Positions 36,163-46,022 of a stretch of 64,000 nt of DNA are shown piece after piece (the stretch's first letter is position 1; every line of letters starts with the position of its first letter). Source of the DNA: JBKEDS01 sp047975545 (lineage in GTDB: Bacteria; Bacteroidota; Bacteroidia; Flavobacteriales; Flavobacteriaceae); assembly GCA_047975545.1 (NCBI GenBank), contig JBKEDS010000046.1:1-64000 (forward strand). Reading direction: 5' to 3'. Under the pieces are notes generated by a model that worked only from the letters and a program-made list of their open reading frames with translations, was not told the DNA's origin and searched no databases. A program made the translations under genes and the position numbers.

Positions 36163-36744
36163 ATGATAACCTATATTCAAGGAAAGCTGGTAGAGAAAAA
36201 CCCTACCGATGTGGTTATAGACTGTAACGGGGTGGGGTACGGCATTAATATTTCGTTACATACCTTTTCGCAAATCCCCGATTCCGAACATTTAAAATTA
36301 TATACGCACTTACAAATAAAAGAAGACGCCCATACCCTGTATGGGTTTTCGTCTTTATTGGAGCGCGAAATTTTCAGGTTGTTAATTTCGGTAAGCGGCA
36401 TTGGCACCAGTACGGCGCGCACCATGCTATCGTCGTTAACGCCCAAGCAGGTTATCGACGGTATTGCCGCAAACGACGTAACCCTAATCCAATCCATAAA
36501 AGGCATAGGGGTTAAAACGGCACAGCGGGTAATAATTGAACTAAAGGACAAGGTAATAAAAATTTACGATGTTAACGAAGTTTCCGTTACCAAGGACAAT
36601 ACAAACAAAGATGAAGCGTTATCTGCTTTAGAAGTGCTTGGATTTGCCCGAAAGCAAGCCGAGCGCGTTGTCGATAAAATTATTAAATCGGAGCCCGATG
36701 CAACGGTGGAAACCTTGATAAAACAGGCTTTAAAAAATTTATAA
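36163..36744 (+). CDS. ruvA: Holliday junction DNA helicase subunit RuvA
   Basis: 193 residues. RuvA tetramers bind Holliday junctions and load the RuvB motor. Domain I is residues 1-65 (MITYIQGKLVEKNPTDVVID), domain II carries two helix-hairpin-helix motifs (SVSGIGTSTARTML and SIKGIGVKTAQRVIIEL), and domain III is the RuvB-contact helix bundle (residues ~145-193: ALSALEVLGFARKQAERVV). It is 6 bases upstream of sprA, a linkage that is conserved in Flavobacteriaceae. Confidence 0.97.
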   Translation: MITYIQGKLVEKNPTDVVIDCNGVGYGINISLHTFSQIPDSEHLKLYTHLQIKEDAHTLYGFSSLLEREIFRLLISVSGIGTSTARTMLSSLTPKQVIDGIAANDVTLIQSIKGIGVKTAQRVIIELKDKVIKIYDVNEVSVTKDNTNKDEALSALEVLGFARKQAERVVDKIIKSEPDATVETLIKQALKNL

Positions 36745-36750
36745 TCGATT

Positions 36751-39700
36751 TTGAAACTAACTAACTTTACTTTAAAAATAATTAATAGGCACGTTGTTAA
36801 ACCAAAAAACATAACGCTTTTAGCGTTATTGCTTTGTTCCGTTTTTACGGGTTGGGCGCAAAACCCGGCGCAACAGGACACCATTGGTTACAATTTAAGC
36901 GAAATTAAAACCGCAGACCCCAATAACATCGAGTCCAAATATACTTACGACGCCCTTACCGACCGTTATATTTACACCGAAACCATAGGCGATTTCAACA
37001 TTAATTACCCCGTAATTTTAACGCCCAAGGAATATTACGCCCTTGTAGCACGGGAAAACCTAAAAGCCTACTACAAAGAAAAAATCGATGCCGCTTCGGG
37101 CAAAAAGGAAAACGCCGAAGAACTCCAAAAAAACCTATTGCCCGAGTTTTATGTAAACTCCAACTTTTTTGAGTCTATTTTTGGCAGCAACACCATAGAG
37201 TTAATCCCCCAAGGTTCGGTCGAGATGGATTTGGGCGTACTGTTTACTAAACAGGACAACCCCATGTTTTCTCCAAGAAACCGAAGTAACTTTGCCTTCG
37301 ATTTCGACCAACGCATTAGCCTGAGTTTATTGGGAAAAGTAGGTACAAGGCTTCAGGTTAATGCCAATTATGATACACAATCCACTTTCGATTTTCAAAA
37401 TATAATTAAGTTGGAATACCCCCAAACCGAGGACGACATCATCCAAAAAATAGAAGTGGGTAACGTTAGCATGCCGCTAAACAGTTCGCTCATTACGGGC
37501 GCACAAAGTTTGTTTGGGGTAAAAGCACAACTAAAATTTGGAAAAACAACCATTACGGGCGTGTTTTCCGAACAAAAATCCGAAGGCAATACCGTGGTGG
37601 CCCAAGGCGGCGGCACCTTGCAGGATTTCGAGTTTTTTATTCGGGAATACGACGAAAACCGACACTTCTTTTTAGCCCAGTATTTTAGGGACAATTACGA
37701 TAAGGCCTTAAAAGACTACCCTTACATAAACAATCGAGGCATACAAATTACCAGGATAGAAGTTTGGATTACCAACCGAAACAGCTCCACCAATAACGTT
37801 AGGAATATTGTGGCCTTGCAGGATTTGGGCGAAACCGACAAAACAGGCTCGGCCGTTAATGTGTTTGGTGCTGCGGGTGCTTTCCCCGATAACGAAAACA
37901 ACGCCTTCGACCCCGAAAATATAGGTGGGGGCAACTCGCAACTTACCGAAGCCATTAGGGACGTTTCTACCGTACAATCGGGTATTTCAGTACCCAATAC
38001 CGCCGAAGGCTACGATTATGCCAAGTTGGAAAACGCCAGAAAACTAACCACATCCGAATATACCTTAAACACCCAATTAGGCTATATTTCTTTAAGACAA
38101 CGTTTAAACAACGATGAGGTTTTGGCCGTGTCCTTTCAATATACCGTAGGTGGGCAAGTACACCAGGTGGGCGAGTTTGCCACCGATGGGGTCGATGCAA
38201 CCAATGTTACCACCAATACCTCCGGGCAAGTTACCAATGTAGTAAACAGCAATTTAGTGGTAAAACTGTTAAAAAGCAGTATAACCAATACGGCGCAGCC
38301 TATTTGGGACTTAATGATGAAAAATATTTACGATACGGGTGCCTACAACCTGTCGCAAGAAGATTTTAAACTCAATATTTTTTATAACGAATCGTCGCCC
38401 CTAAACTTTATTACGCCCGTTGGCGGAAGTTTTGCCTTGGACATAAACGGAAACCCCGTAACGGGCAGTACTCCCGAAGATAATTTAATTCAAAATACAC
38501 CCTTATTACGGGTGTTTAATTTAGACAAGCTAAATTACAACAACGACCCACAGGCCAAGGGCGATGGCTTTTTCGATTTTATTCCCGGCATAACCGTAAT
38601 TCCCGATAACGGCAAAATTATTTTTACCAGTGCCGAGCCCTTTGGGGAATACTTATTCAACGTTTTGGGCGGTGGCGATTACAATAACGAAACAAGCTAC
38701 AACGAAAACCAAGCCAAATACGTTTACGATATTCTGTATAAAAGCACCAAAACGGCAGCGTTGCAAAGCCCCGAAAAAAATAAATTCAAATTAAAAGGCC
38801 GATACAAATCTACCGGAAACGATGGTATTCCTATTGGCTCGTTTAACGTACCCCGGGGTTCGGTAAAAGTAACGGCCGGCGGCCGGGTGTTGGTCGAAGG
38901 TATTGATTACACCGTGGATTATATGGCCGGAAGGGTGCAAATTTTAGATGAAGCGCTTAAAGCATCCAATACCCCTATTGAGGTTTCTACCGAAAACAAT
39001 GCTGTTTTTGGCATGCAAACCCGACGTTTTACGGGCGTAAACATCGAGCATCAATTTAACGAAAACTTCCTTATTGGCGGTACCTTGTTAAACCTTAACG
39101 AACGCCCCATAACACAAAAGGCCAACTACGGTTCGGAACCTATAAACAATACCATATTCGGCATTAATGGTAATTATGCCACCAAAGTTCCGTTTTTAAC
39201 CCGCTTGGCCAACAAACTGCCTAATATCGACACCGATGTAGAGTCGAATTTATCCCTTAGGGGCGAATTTGCATATTTGGCGCCCGGTGCTCCAAAAGGA
39301 ACAAACTTAAATGGCGAAGCCACATCGTATATCGACGATTTTGAAGGCTCGCAAAACGCCATCGACCTAAAAACACAGCAATCGTGGTATTTGGCCAGTA
39401 GGCCCTTGGAACTTAACGGCACTACGGCTTACGACGGTAATGGTATAGAAAACGGCTACAACAGGGCCATGCTTAATTGGTACTCCATAGACCCTATATT
39501 TTATAGCAGGCAACGCCCAAGCGGCATGTCGGACAACGATGTGTCCGGCCTATACAACAGTAGGGTATTTATTCGGGAGCTGTTTCCCGAGCGCGATTTG
39601 GTACAGGGGCAAAGCACAACCCTATACACGCTCGACTTGGCCTATTACCCCCAAGAAAGAGGCCCTTATAACTTCGACCCCAACACGGCCAATAATACTA

Positions 39701-42700
39701 TTAATAACCCGCAGGAATCATGGGGCGGTATTATGCGCCAATTAACCTCGACCGATTTCGAACAGCAAAACGTCGAGTATATTGAGTTTTGGATGCAAGA
39801 CCCATTTTTGGAAAACCCATCTAACCCCGGTGGTAAATTGGTTTTTAACCTCGGAAATATTTCCGAAGACGTTATAAAAGACGGCAAAAAACAATACGAA
39901 AACGGCTTGCCCAAAGACGGCAATATAGACTTGTTAACCCCGACCGATTGGGGTACCGTTGTACCGCTTAACCAATCGCTGGTGTATGCGTTTGATAGTA
40001 CGGGCGATGAGCGCACCAATCAAGATGTTGGGTACGACGGTTACGACGATGCCGAAGAAATTTCAAGATTTGGTGCTAATTTTGGCCCAGACCCTTCAAG
40101 AGACAATTACACCTATTTTTTAAATGCCGAAGGAAATATTTTCGACCGTTATAAAAATTACAACGGTGTTCAAGGCAATACACCCGATTCGTTTTCCAAT
40201 ACCGATAGGGGTGCCAACACCCAGCCCGATGTCGAGGATGTTAACCGGGACAATACCATGAATACCATTGATAGCTATTTTGAGTATGAACTGGATATAA
40301 GAAGGCAAAATTTACCGTTGGACAAAACGGCTATGGAAAACCTTCCGGAAAGCAACCCCTTAAAAGAATTTTTAACCGATGTTAAAGTGCAAACACGGTC
40401 GCTTCCCAACGGGCAATCCGTTCCTGTACGATGGTACCAAGTGCGTATTCCCATAGATGTGGCCTTAACCCGTTTTGATGACAATTCATCACCCCAAAAC
40501 CAAAAATATAAGCGATATGGCGGCATAACCGATTTCAGATCTATTCGTTTTGCACGGGTATATTTAAAAGAATTTAGCCAGCCAACCGTATTTCGTTTTG
40601 GTACTTTGGATTTGGTACGTAGCGAATGGCGACGCTATACCCAAACCTTGGATACCGACGATACGAATACAGAAGACGATAACACCGATTTTTCGGTAGG
40701 TGTAGTAGGTACTTTGGAAAATGAAGGCAGCTACCAACGCCCTCCGGGAATTGAACCCGAAGAACTGTACAACAACAATACCTTAATAGAACAAAACGAG
40801 CAATCGTTGGTTGTTAATGTTTGTAATTTAGAATCGCAAGATGCCCGTGGCGTATACAAAAACATAAATTTGGACATGCGCCAATTTAAACGTATGCGTA
40901 TGTTTATGCACCTTGAAGAAGAAGGTTTTGGTATTCCCAGCAGCAACACCGTGGTTGGGTTTATACGTATGGGTAACGACCTTACCGAAAACTACTATCA
41001 AATAGAAATTCCGTTAAAAATATCGGAATCCACCACCCGAAGCGGACTTTGGCCGGAAGAAAACGAAATTAACCTTCCCATTGAAATATTGGGGCAAATT
41101 AAAGCATTGGGCATATCCAACATGTCCTTAACAAACGAAGATCCCACATTCTACAATGTTATAGATGGCACATTACAAGAAGCCCCGGTGGATGAGTTCT
41201 CCGAATACACCTTAGGGCAACACCGCGTGGCCATAAAAGGAAATCCTAACTTTGGCGACATCCGGACCTTAATGGTCGGCGTTAAAAATGCCATAGGCAA
41301 TGGCCCTAACGACAGCCCACCAATAGTATCGCCCGTATGTGCCGAGGCTTGGTTTAACGAATTGCGGCTGTCGGACATGGATAACGAAGGCGGTTGGGCG
41401 GCCATTGTTAGTATGGATACCAATATTGCCGATTTTATGAGCATTAGTGCCACAGGCCGCCAAAGTACGGCCGGTTTTGGCAGCATCGAGCAAGGCCCAA
41501 GCCAACGCAGCTTGGAAGATGTTAAGCAATACGATGTAGTAACCAATGTTAACGTAGGTCAGCTATTGCCAAAAAAATGGGGCGTACAAATTCCGTTTAA
41601 TTATGCGCAAAGCGAAGAGCTTATCACGCCAAAATACGACCAGTACTACGAGGATTTAACCTTAGATTCCCGATTGGCCGCCGCAAATTCCGCAGCCGAA
41701 CGCGATGCTATTAAAAAAGTATCCGAAGATTATACCAAGCGTAAAAGCATCAATTTTATAGGGGTTAAAAAAATAAGGACTACCGAAGCCAAACCGCAAT
41801 TTTACGATGTGGAAAACTTCACCTTAAATTATTCGTACAACAAGGTAGAACACCGCGATTTCGAAATTGAAAATTCGGTAAACAAAACCGTTCGGGCAGG
41901 TGCCAATTATGCTTATAATTTTAAACCGTTGCGGTTCGAACCCTTTAAAAACAACGATTCGCTGTTTACCAGTAAATATTTAAAACTTTTAAAAGACTTT
42001 AACTTTAACCCGCTTCCGGCCAGTTTTACCGTTAATACCGATATTAACAGGCAGTTTAACCGCCAAAAATTTAGGGAAGTGGAGCTTGCGGACGATAATA
42101 TAGGAATTGGCGAATTGTTCCGCCGCAACTATATGTTCGATTTTCAATATACGCTTAATTTCAACCTAACCGATGCTTTGAGCCTAAACTTTACGGCATC
42201 GAACAACAATATTGTACGTAATTATTTTAAGGATAATATTATTAACGGCGAACAGGATGAAACCCTGGATGTTTGGGACGGCTTTTTCGATTTTGGCGAC
42301 CCCAACCGACAATTTCAGGACTTGGGTATAACCTACAAATTGCCTTTGGACAAAATTCCGTATCTCGATTTTATCGATGCAACCTATCAATATAGCGGTA
42401 ATTTCCAATGGCAAAAAGGCTCCGATTTGTATGGCGCTTTAGAGCTGGACGGCGTAACCTATAATTTGGGCAATACCGTACAAAATGCCAATACGCACAA
42501 TATTAATTCCAATATTGATATGAACCGGTTTTACAAAACCATTGGCTTGGTTAAAAAACCGAAGGCCAAATCAAGAAATACGCAAACAACTTCTAATACG
42601 GCTACTAACCAAAATAACTCTGCCAACAAAGCCCCTAAAACCAAAACAACTTCGGGCAGTTCAAAATTGTTAAATGCGGGTATTGATATCTTAACCAGCG

Positions 42701-44046
42701 TAAAGCGCATTCAGTTTAACTATTCCGAAAACAACGGTACGTTTTTACCGGGCTATTTAAATACGCCGGGCTTTATAGGTACCCTAAAACCAACCTTGGG
42801 CTTTACCTTTGGTAGCCAAAGCGATGTTAGGCACTTGGCGGCCAAGCGTGGCTGGTTAACCGTGTATCCCGAATTTAACCAACAATATGCCACGACCAAT
42901 ACACGGCAGTTGGATGTTTCGGCAACCGTCGAGCCCGCTAACGATTTAAAAATCGATGTGGTGGCCAGCCGCGCCTATTTTAAAAACCACACCGAAAATT
43001 ATGTGGTAAACAACAATGCGGGGCAATACGAGTACGAAGCCCTAACGCCCAATAATTTTGGAAACTTCAATATTTCAACCATATTAATTAAAACCGCTTT
43101 TAGTAAAAGTAACGAAACCCAGTCCAAGGCTTTCGACGACTTTAGGGCAAACAGGCTAATCGTGGCCAGGCGCTTGGCCGCCGCCAATGGTGCCGACGTA
43201 AACGATGTGGATACCGAAGGCTACCCCAAAGGCTACGGCAAAAACAGCCAAGCCGTATTGCTGCCCTCATTTTTGGCAGCCTATACGGGCCGCGATGCCG
43301 AAAAGGTTAACACCTCGGCTTTTCGCGATGTGCCAATACCAAACTGGGACCTAAAATACACGGGCTTTATGAAAATGGCGTGGTTTAAAAAGAACTTTAA
43401 ACGCTTTTCCCTAACCCACGGTTACCGTTCGTTGTATACCATAAACCAATACCAATCTAATTTAGATTATGTACAGCCCAATTATAGCGTAAGCTACGAC
43501 AACCAAGCCAACAACGTAACCGACCAAGCCGGAAACTACAAAAGCAAGACCATTTATGGCAATATTAATTTAACCGAAATGTTTAGCCCTTTGGTCAAAA
43601 TAGATTTCGAAATGAAAAACTCGGTTAAAATTTTGGCCGAAGTTAGAAAAGACCGATTACTGTCGCTAAGTTTCGACAATAACCTGCTTACCGAGGTTTT
43701 GGGCAACGAATACATTATCGGCTTGGGCTACCGTATAAAAGATGTGCGTATAAGTTCCGAGCTGGCCGGCCCGACAAAAAAAATAGTAAGCGATTTAAAC
43801 ATGAAAGCCGATATATCAGTAAGGGACAACAAAACCATTATCCGCTACTTGGACCTTGAAAACAACCAAATAACCTCCGGACAAACCATTTGGGGGCTAA
43901 AATACACGGCCGATTACGCTTTTAGCAAAAACTTTACGGGGATATTCTATTTCGATTATACTTTCTCGGAATACGCCATTTCAACAGCATTCCCGCAAAC
44001 CACAATACGCTCGGGCATAACCCTAAGATATAATTTTGGAAATTAA
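36751..44046 (+). CDS. sprA: cell surface protein SprA, type IX secretion translocon
   Basis: 2431 residues, the largest gene here and the usual SprA size. SprA is the outer-membrane translocon of the type IX secretion system and is needed for gliding and secretion of CTD-tagged proteins. A signal peptide is seen at residues ~20-37 (LALLLCSVFTGWAQ). The family features are there: the IELIPQGSVEMDLGVLF block, AYLAPGAPKGTNLNGEATSYIDDFEGSQ in the middle, and a C-terminal strand YNFGN. Start is TTG at 36751-36753, 6 bases after ruvA; the N-terminal signal sequence is lost with any later start. The dispersed repeat occurs twice after it. Confidence 0.97.
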   Translation: MKLTNFTLKIINRHVVKPKNITLLALLLCSVFTGWAQNPAQQDTIGYNLSEIKTADPNNIESKYTYDALTDRYIYTETIGDFNINYPVILTPKEYYALVARENLKAYYKEKIDAASGKKENAEELQKNLLPEFYVNSNFFESIFGSNTIELIPQGSVEMDLGVLFTKQDNPMFSPRNRSNFAFDFDQRISLSLLGKVGTRLQVNANYDTQSTFDFQNIIKLEYPQTEDDIIQKIEVGNVSMPLNSSLITGAQSLFGVKAQLKFGKTTITGVFSEQKSEGNTVVAQGGGTLQDFEFFIREYDENRHFFLAQYFRDNYDKALKDYPYINNRGIQITRIEVWITNRNSSTNNVRNIVALQDLGETDKTGSAVNVFGAAGAFPDNENNAFDPENIGGGNSQLTEAIRDVSTVQSGISVPNTAEGYDYAKLENARKLTTSEYTLNTQLGYISLRQRLNNDEVLAVSFQYTVGGQVHQVGEFATDGVDATNVTTNTSGQVTNVVNSNLVVKLLKSSITNTAQPIWDLMMKNIYDTGAYNLSQEDFKLNIFYNESSPLNFITPVGGSFALDINGNPVTGSTPEDNLIQNTPLLRVFNLDKLNYNNDPQAKGDGFFDFIPGITVIPDNGKIIFTSAEPFGEYLFNVLGGGDYNNETSYNENQAKYVYDILYKSTKTAALQSPEKNKFKLKGRYKSTGNDGIPIGSFNVPRGSVKVTAGGRVLVEGIDYTVDYMAGRVQILDEALKASNTPIEVSTENNAVFGMQTRRFTGVNIEHQFNENFLIGGTLLNLNERPITQKANYGSEPINNTIFGINGNYATKVPFLTRLANKLPNIDTDVESNLSLRGEFAYLAPGAPKGTNLNGEATSYIDDFEGSQNAIDLKTQQSWYLASRPLELNGTTAYDGNGIENGYNRAMLNWYSIDPIFYSRQRPSGMSDNDVSGLYNSRVFIRELFPERDLVQGQSTTLYTLDLAYYPQERGPYNFDPNTANNTINNPQESWGGIMRQLTSTDFEQQNVEYIEFWMQDPFLENPSNPGGKLVFNLGNISEDVIKDGKKQYENGLPKDGNIDLLTPTDWGTVVPLNQSLVYAFDSTGDERTNQDVGYDGYDDAEEISRFGANFGPDPSRDNYTYFLNAEGNIFDRYKNYNGVQGNTPDSFSNTDRGANTQPDVEDVNRDNTMNTIDSYFEYELDIRRQNLPLDKTAMENLPESNPLKEFLTDVKVQTRSLPNGQSVPVRWYQVRIPIDVALTRFDDNSSPQNQKYKRYGGITDFRSIRFARVYLKEFSQPTVFRFGTLDLVRSEWRRYTQTLDTDDTNTEDDNTDFSVGVVGTLENEGSYQRPPGIEPEELYNNNTLIEQNEQSLVVNVCNLESQDARGVYKNINLDMRQFKRMRMFMHLEEEGFGIPSSNTVVGFIRMGNDLTENYYQIEIPLKISESTTRSGLWPEENEINLPIEILGQIKALGISNMSLTNEDPTFYNVIDGTLQEAPVDEFSEYTLGQHRVAIKGNPNFGDIRTLMVGVKNAIGNGPNDSPPIVSPVCAEAWFNELRLSDMDNEGGWAAIVSMDTNIADFMSISATGRQSTAGFGSIEQGPSQRSLEDVKQYDVVTNVNVGQLLPKKWGVQIPFNYAQSEELITPKYDQYYEDLTLDSRLAAANSAAERDAIKKVSEDYTKRKSINFIGVKKIRTTEAKPQFYDVENFTLNYSYNKVEHRDFEIENSVNKTVRAGANYAYNFKPLRFEPFKNNDSLFTSKYLKLLKDFNFNPLPASFTVNTDINRQFNRQKFREVELADDNIGIGELFRRNYMFDFQYTLNFNLTDALSLNFTASNNNIVRNYFKDNIINGEQDETLDVWDGFFDFGDPNRQFQDLGITYKLPLDKIPYLDFIDATYQYSGNFQWQKGSDLYGALELDGVTYNLGNTVQNANTHNINSNIDMNRFYKTIGLVKKPKAKSRNTQTTSNTATNQNNSANKAPKTKTTSGSSKLLNAGIDILTSVKRIQFNYSENNGTFLPGYLNTPGFIGTLKPTLGFTFGSQSDVRHLAAKRGWLTVYPEFNQQYATTNTRQLDVSATVEPANDLKIDVVASRAYFKNHTENYVVNNNAGQYEYEALTPNNFGNFNISTILIKTAFSKSNETQSKAFDDFRANRLIVARRLAAANGADVNDVDTEGYPKGYGKNSQAVLLPSFLAAYTGRDAEKVNTSAFRDVPIPNWDLKYTGFMKMAWFKKNFKRFSLTHGYRSLYTINQYQSNLDYVQPNYSVSYDNQANNVTDQAGNYKSKTIYGNINLTEMFSPLVKIDFEMKNSVKILAEVRKDRLLSLSFDNNLLTEVLGNEYIIGLGYRIKDVRISSELAGPTKKIVSDLNMKADISVRDNKTIIRYLDLENNQITSGQTIWGLKYTADYAFSKNFTGIFYFDYTFSEYAISTAFPQTTIRSGITLRYNFGN

Positions 44047-44068
44047 CAATTTTTGATTGTTGAAATAG

Positions 44069-44096
44069 CGTCATTACGAACGAAGTGAAGTAATCT
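44069..44096 (+). repeat. dispersed intergenic repeat, copy 2
   Basis: CGTCATTACGAACGAAGTG then AAGTAATCT, a diverged copy 23 bases after the sprA stop codon. Confidence 0.6.
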
Positions 44097-44144
44097 TTTT
44101 ACGAATTAACGAACAACGATTTTAGATTTTTGTACGTTGAAGCT

Positions 44145-44173
44145 GTGATATTACGAACAAAATGAAGCAATCC
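44145..44173 (+). repeat. dispersed intergenic repeat, copy 3
   Basis: GTGATATTACGAACAAAATG then AAGCAATCC; same orientation as copy 2 and ~50 bases after it, so the two look like a decayed tandem. Confidence 0.5.
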
Positions 44174-44270
44174 TTACAATAATTTTCGTTTTTAGGAAAA
44201 AGGATTAGCCACATTAAAAACTGCATGTTTTTTACGTTCAAAAACAAGCTTGTCTTTTTATCCAATAATA

Positions 44271-44301
44271 TTTGAATTTATAAATTGAATAAATACATTT
44301 G
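44271..44301 (+). promoter_or_regulatory. gcvH promoter
   Basis: TTTG at 44271-44274 and TACATTTG at 44294-44301, separated by exactly 19 bases: a full match to the Bacteroidota -33/-7 pattern, 27 bases before the gcvH ATG. Confidence 0.75.
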
Positions 44302-44327
44302 CTGAAAACAAATTAAAACAACCAATA

Positions 44328-44708
44328 ATGAATATTCCATCAAATTTAAAATACACTAAGGACCACGAATGGGTTAGTGTAGAAGGCGACATTGCTACCA
44401 TAGGTATTACCGATTTTGCACAAAGCGAACTGGGCGATATTGTTTATGTTGAAGTAGAAACCGTAGACGAAACCTTAGATGCCGAAGAAGTGTTTGGCAC
44501 CGTTGAGGCCGTAAAAACCGTTTCGGATTTATTCCTGCCCATTTCTGGCGAAATTATAGAGTTTAACACCCTTTTGGAAGACGAGCCCGAAAAAGTAAAC
44601 ACCGACCCCTACGGCGATGGCTGGATGATTAAAGTAAAATGCTCGGACCTTGCCCAGTTGGACGCTTTAATGACCGCCGACGATTATAAAACCCTTGTAG
44701 GTGCTTAA
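44328..44708 (+). CDS. gcvH: glycine cleavage system H protein
   Basis: 126 residues, normal GcvH length. It shuttles the aminomethyl group on a lipoyl arm between P, T and L proteins. The lipoylated Lys63 is in FGTVEAVKTVSDL. The other gcv genes are not in this window. It overlaps the next gene by 8 bases, so the VanZ-like protein is probably translated by coupling. Confidence 0.97.
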   Translation: MNIPSNLKYTKDHEWVSVEGDIATIGITDFAQSELGDIVYVEVETVDETLDAEEVFGTVEAVKTVSDLFLPISGEIIEFNTLLEDEPEKVNTDPYGDGWMIKVKCSDLAQLDALMTADDYKTLVGA

Positions 44709-45078
44709 AAAACTTGTGTTTTGGGCAAGCTTGGGTTACACCCTGGCGTTAACGGCAGTTTGCCTAATAAAAATTAATACGGTAGTGCCGGTACAAATAA
44801 GCTTTGCCGACAAAATATTCCATAGTTTGGCCTATGTTATTTTTACCTTGTTGTGGTACGCCACCTTTATTTACAAGTTTAATTTTGGGCATAAAAAAGC
44901 ATTGTGGTACGCCTCCATCGGTTCGGTTATTTTTGGTATAGTTATTGAGGTATTACAAAGTACGTTAACCACATACCGAGCCGCCGAAGTTTACGATATA
45001 ATAGCAAACACCATAGGCGTATTTTTAGCCACAATAATTATTACGCTAAAAAAGAATTGGCAAATTAAAAAACAATAA
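44701..45078 (+). CDS. VanZ-like membrane protein
   Basis: 125 residues with four hydrophobic helices and the VanZ-family pattern (DKIFHSLAYVIFTLLW in helix 2, then GIVIEVLQ and RAAEVYDIIANTIGVFLA, with the conserved E and D residues). The biochemical role of the family is unknown; some members are linked to teicoplanin resistance. Start GTG at 44701, inside the gcvH end, as no ATG is available. Gene order gcvH-vanZ-tonB is common in Flavobacteriaceae. Confidence 0.85.
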   Translation: MLKKLVFWASLGYTLALTAVCLIKINTVVPVQISFADKIFHSLAYVIFTLLWYATFIYKFNFGHKKALWYASIGSVIFGIVIEVLQSTLTTYRAAEVYDIIANTIGVFLATIIITLKKNWQIKKQ

Positions 45079-45136
45079 GATTTGTTTTTTTGATAAATAA
45101 ATAGTTATTTTAGCAATCCTGAAACACAATTAAATT

Positions 45137-45856
45137 ATGGAACCCAAAAAAAATCCGAAAGCCAACGTATCGCGAAACAGTTCACTGTATTTCGCCTTAG
45201 GGCTGGCCTTAATGTTATTCCTAACAAACTACGCCATTAACCACAAAACCTACGACAAGCAGGAAATTGAAATAGCGCAGTTGGATATGGAAGCCGAAAT
45301 TGAAGAAGAAATCCCGTTAACCCAACAATTGGCTACGCCACCGCCGCCACCGCCACCGCCACCGGCAGCCGTAGAGCAAATTGAGGTAATCGAGGACGAA
45401 GAAGAAATTGAAGAAACCGTTATAGAATCCACCGAAGTTGACCAAGAAACCGAAATTGTTGAGGTAGAACACGTAGAAGTTGCCGCAGCTGTTGAAGAAG
45501 ACGTTGAGGTACCCTTTGCAGTAATTGAAAACGTACCAGTTTTTCCAGGCTGCGAAAAAGATAAAGACAAAAAAGCCTGTATGTCCAAAAAAATACAGGA
45601 TTTTGTTGGCAAAAAATTCAATACCGAATTGGCCAGCGATTTGGGCTTAACAGGTCGCCAGCGTATAAGCGTAATGTTTAAAATAGACAAAAACGGCGAT
45701 GTTGTAGCTATACAAGCCCGTGCACCGCACCCCGGTTTGGAAAAAGAAGCCGCCCGTGTTGTAGGTATGCTACCTAAAATGCAGCCCGGCAAACAACGCG
45801 GTAAAGCCGTAACCGTGCCTTACGCCCTGCCAATAGTTTTCCAAGTTCAGGATTAA
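45137..45856 (+). CDS. energy transducer TonB, copy 1
   Basis: 239 residues. One N-terminal membrane helix (residues ~17-35, SLYFALGLALMLFLTNYAI), a Pro/Glu-rich periplasmic linker with nine consecutive prolines (residues ~68-76) followed by an acidic Glu/Val stretch, and a C-terminal TonB fold (IENVPVFPGCE...RISVMFKIDKNGDVVAIQARAPHPGLEKEAARVV). It passes proton-motive-force energy to TonB-dependent receptors. A repeat copy and terminator separate it from a second tonB-like gene. No exbBD nearby. Confidence 0.92.
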   Translation: MEPKKNPKANVSRNSSLYFALGLALMLFLTNYAINHKTYDKQEIEIAQLDMEAEIEEEIPLTQQLATPPPPPPPPPAAVEQIEVIEDEEEIEETVIESTEVDQETEIVEVEHVEVAAAVEEDVEVPFAVIENVPVFPGCEKDKDKKACMSKKIQDFVGKKFNTELASDLGLTGRQRISVMFKIDKNGDVVAIQARAPHPGLEKEAARVVGMLPKMQPGKQRGKAVTVPYALPIVFQVQD

Positions 45857-45872
45857 ACTCACAGCATGACAC

Positions 45873-45905
45873 CGTCATTGCGACGACAACGGAGGAAGCA
45901 ATCTC
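45873..45905 (+). repeat. dispersed intergenic repeat, copy 4
   Basis: CGTCATTGCGACGACAACGG followed by AGGAAGCAATCTC, between the two tonB genes. Confidence 0.65.
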
Positions 45906-45933
45906 TCCGCACACAAAATATACTTATAAAAGT

Positions 45934-45970
45934 AAAATCCCGTTACAAAATTTGTAACGGGATTTTTTTT
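45934..45970 (+). terminator. terminator between the tonB genes
   Basis: AAATCCCGTTACAAA (45935-45949) and TTTGTAACGGGATTT (45951-45965) form a perfect stem (inner bases open as the loop), followed by eight T. Confidence 0.85.
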
Positions 45971-46022
45971 GGTATGCTTATTGTGACTTTACCATAATAT
46001 TAACATTTAAATTATAATCATT

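Noticed and set aside
45338..45365. CCGCCA-type repeat as a possible phase-variable tract
   Set aside because: It encodes the nine-proline TonB linker in mixed codons, and length changes by units of three would keep frame, so there is no switch.
45250..45792. 180-codon Ser/Thr-rich open frame antisense to tonB, with a Gly run
   Set aside because: Produced by the Glu- and Pro-rich codons of the tonB linker read backwards.
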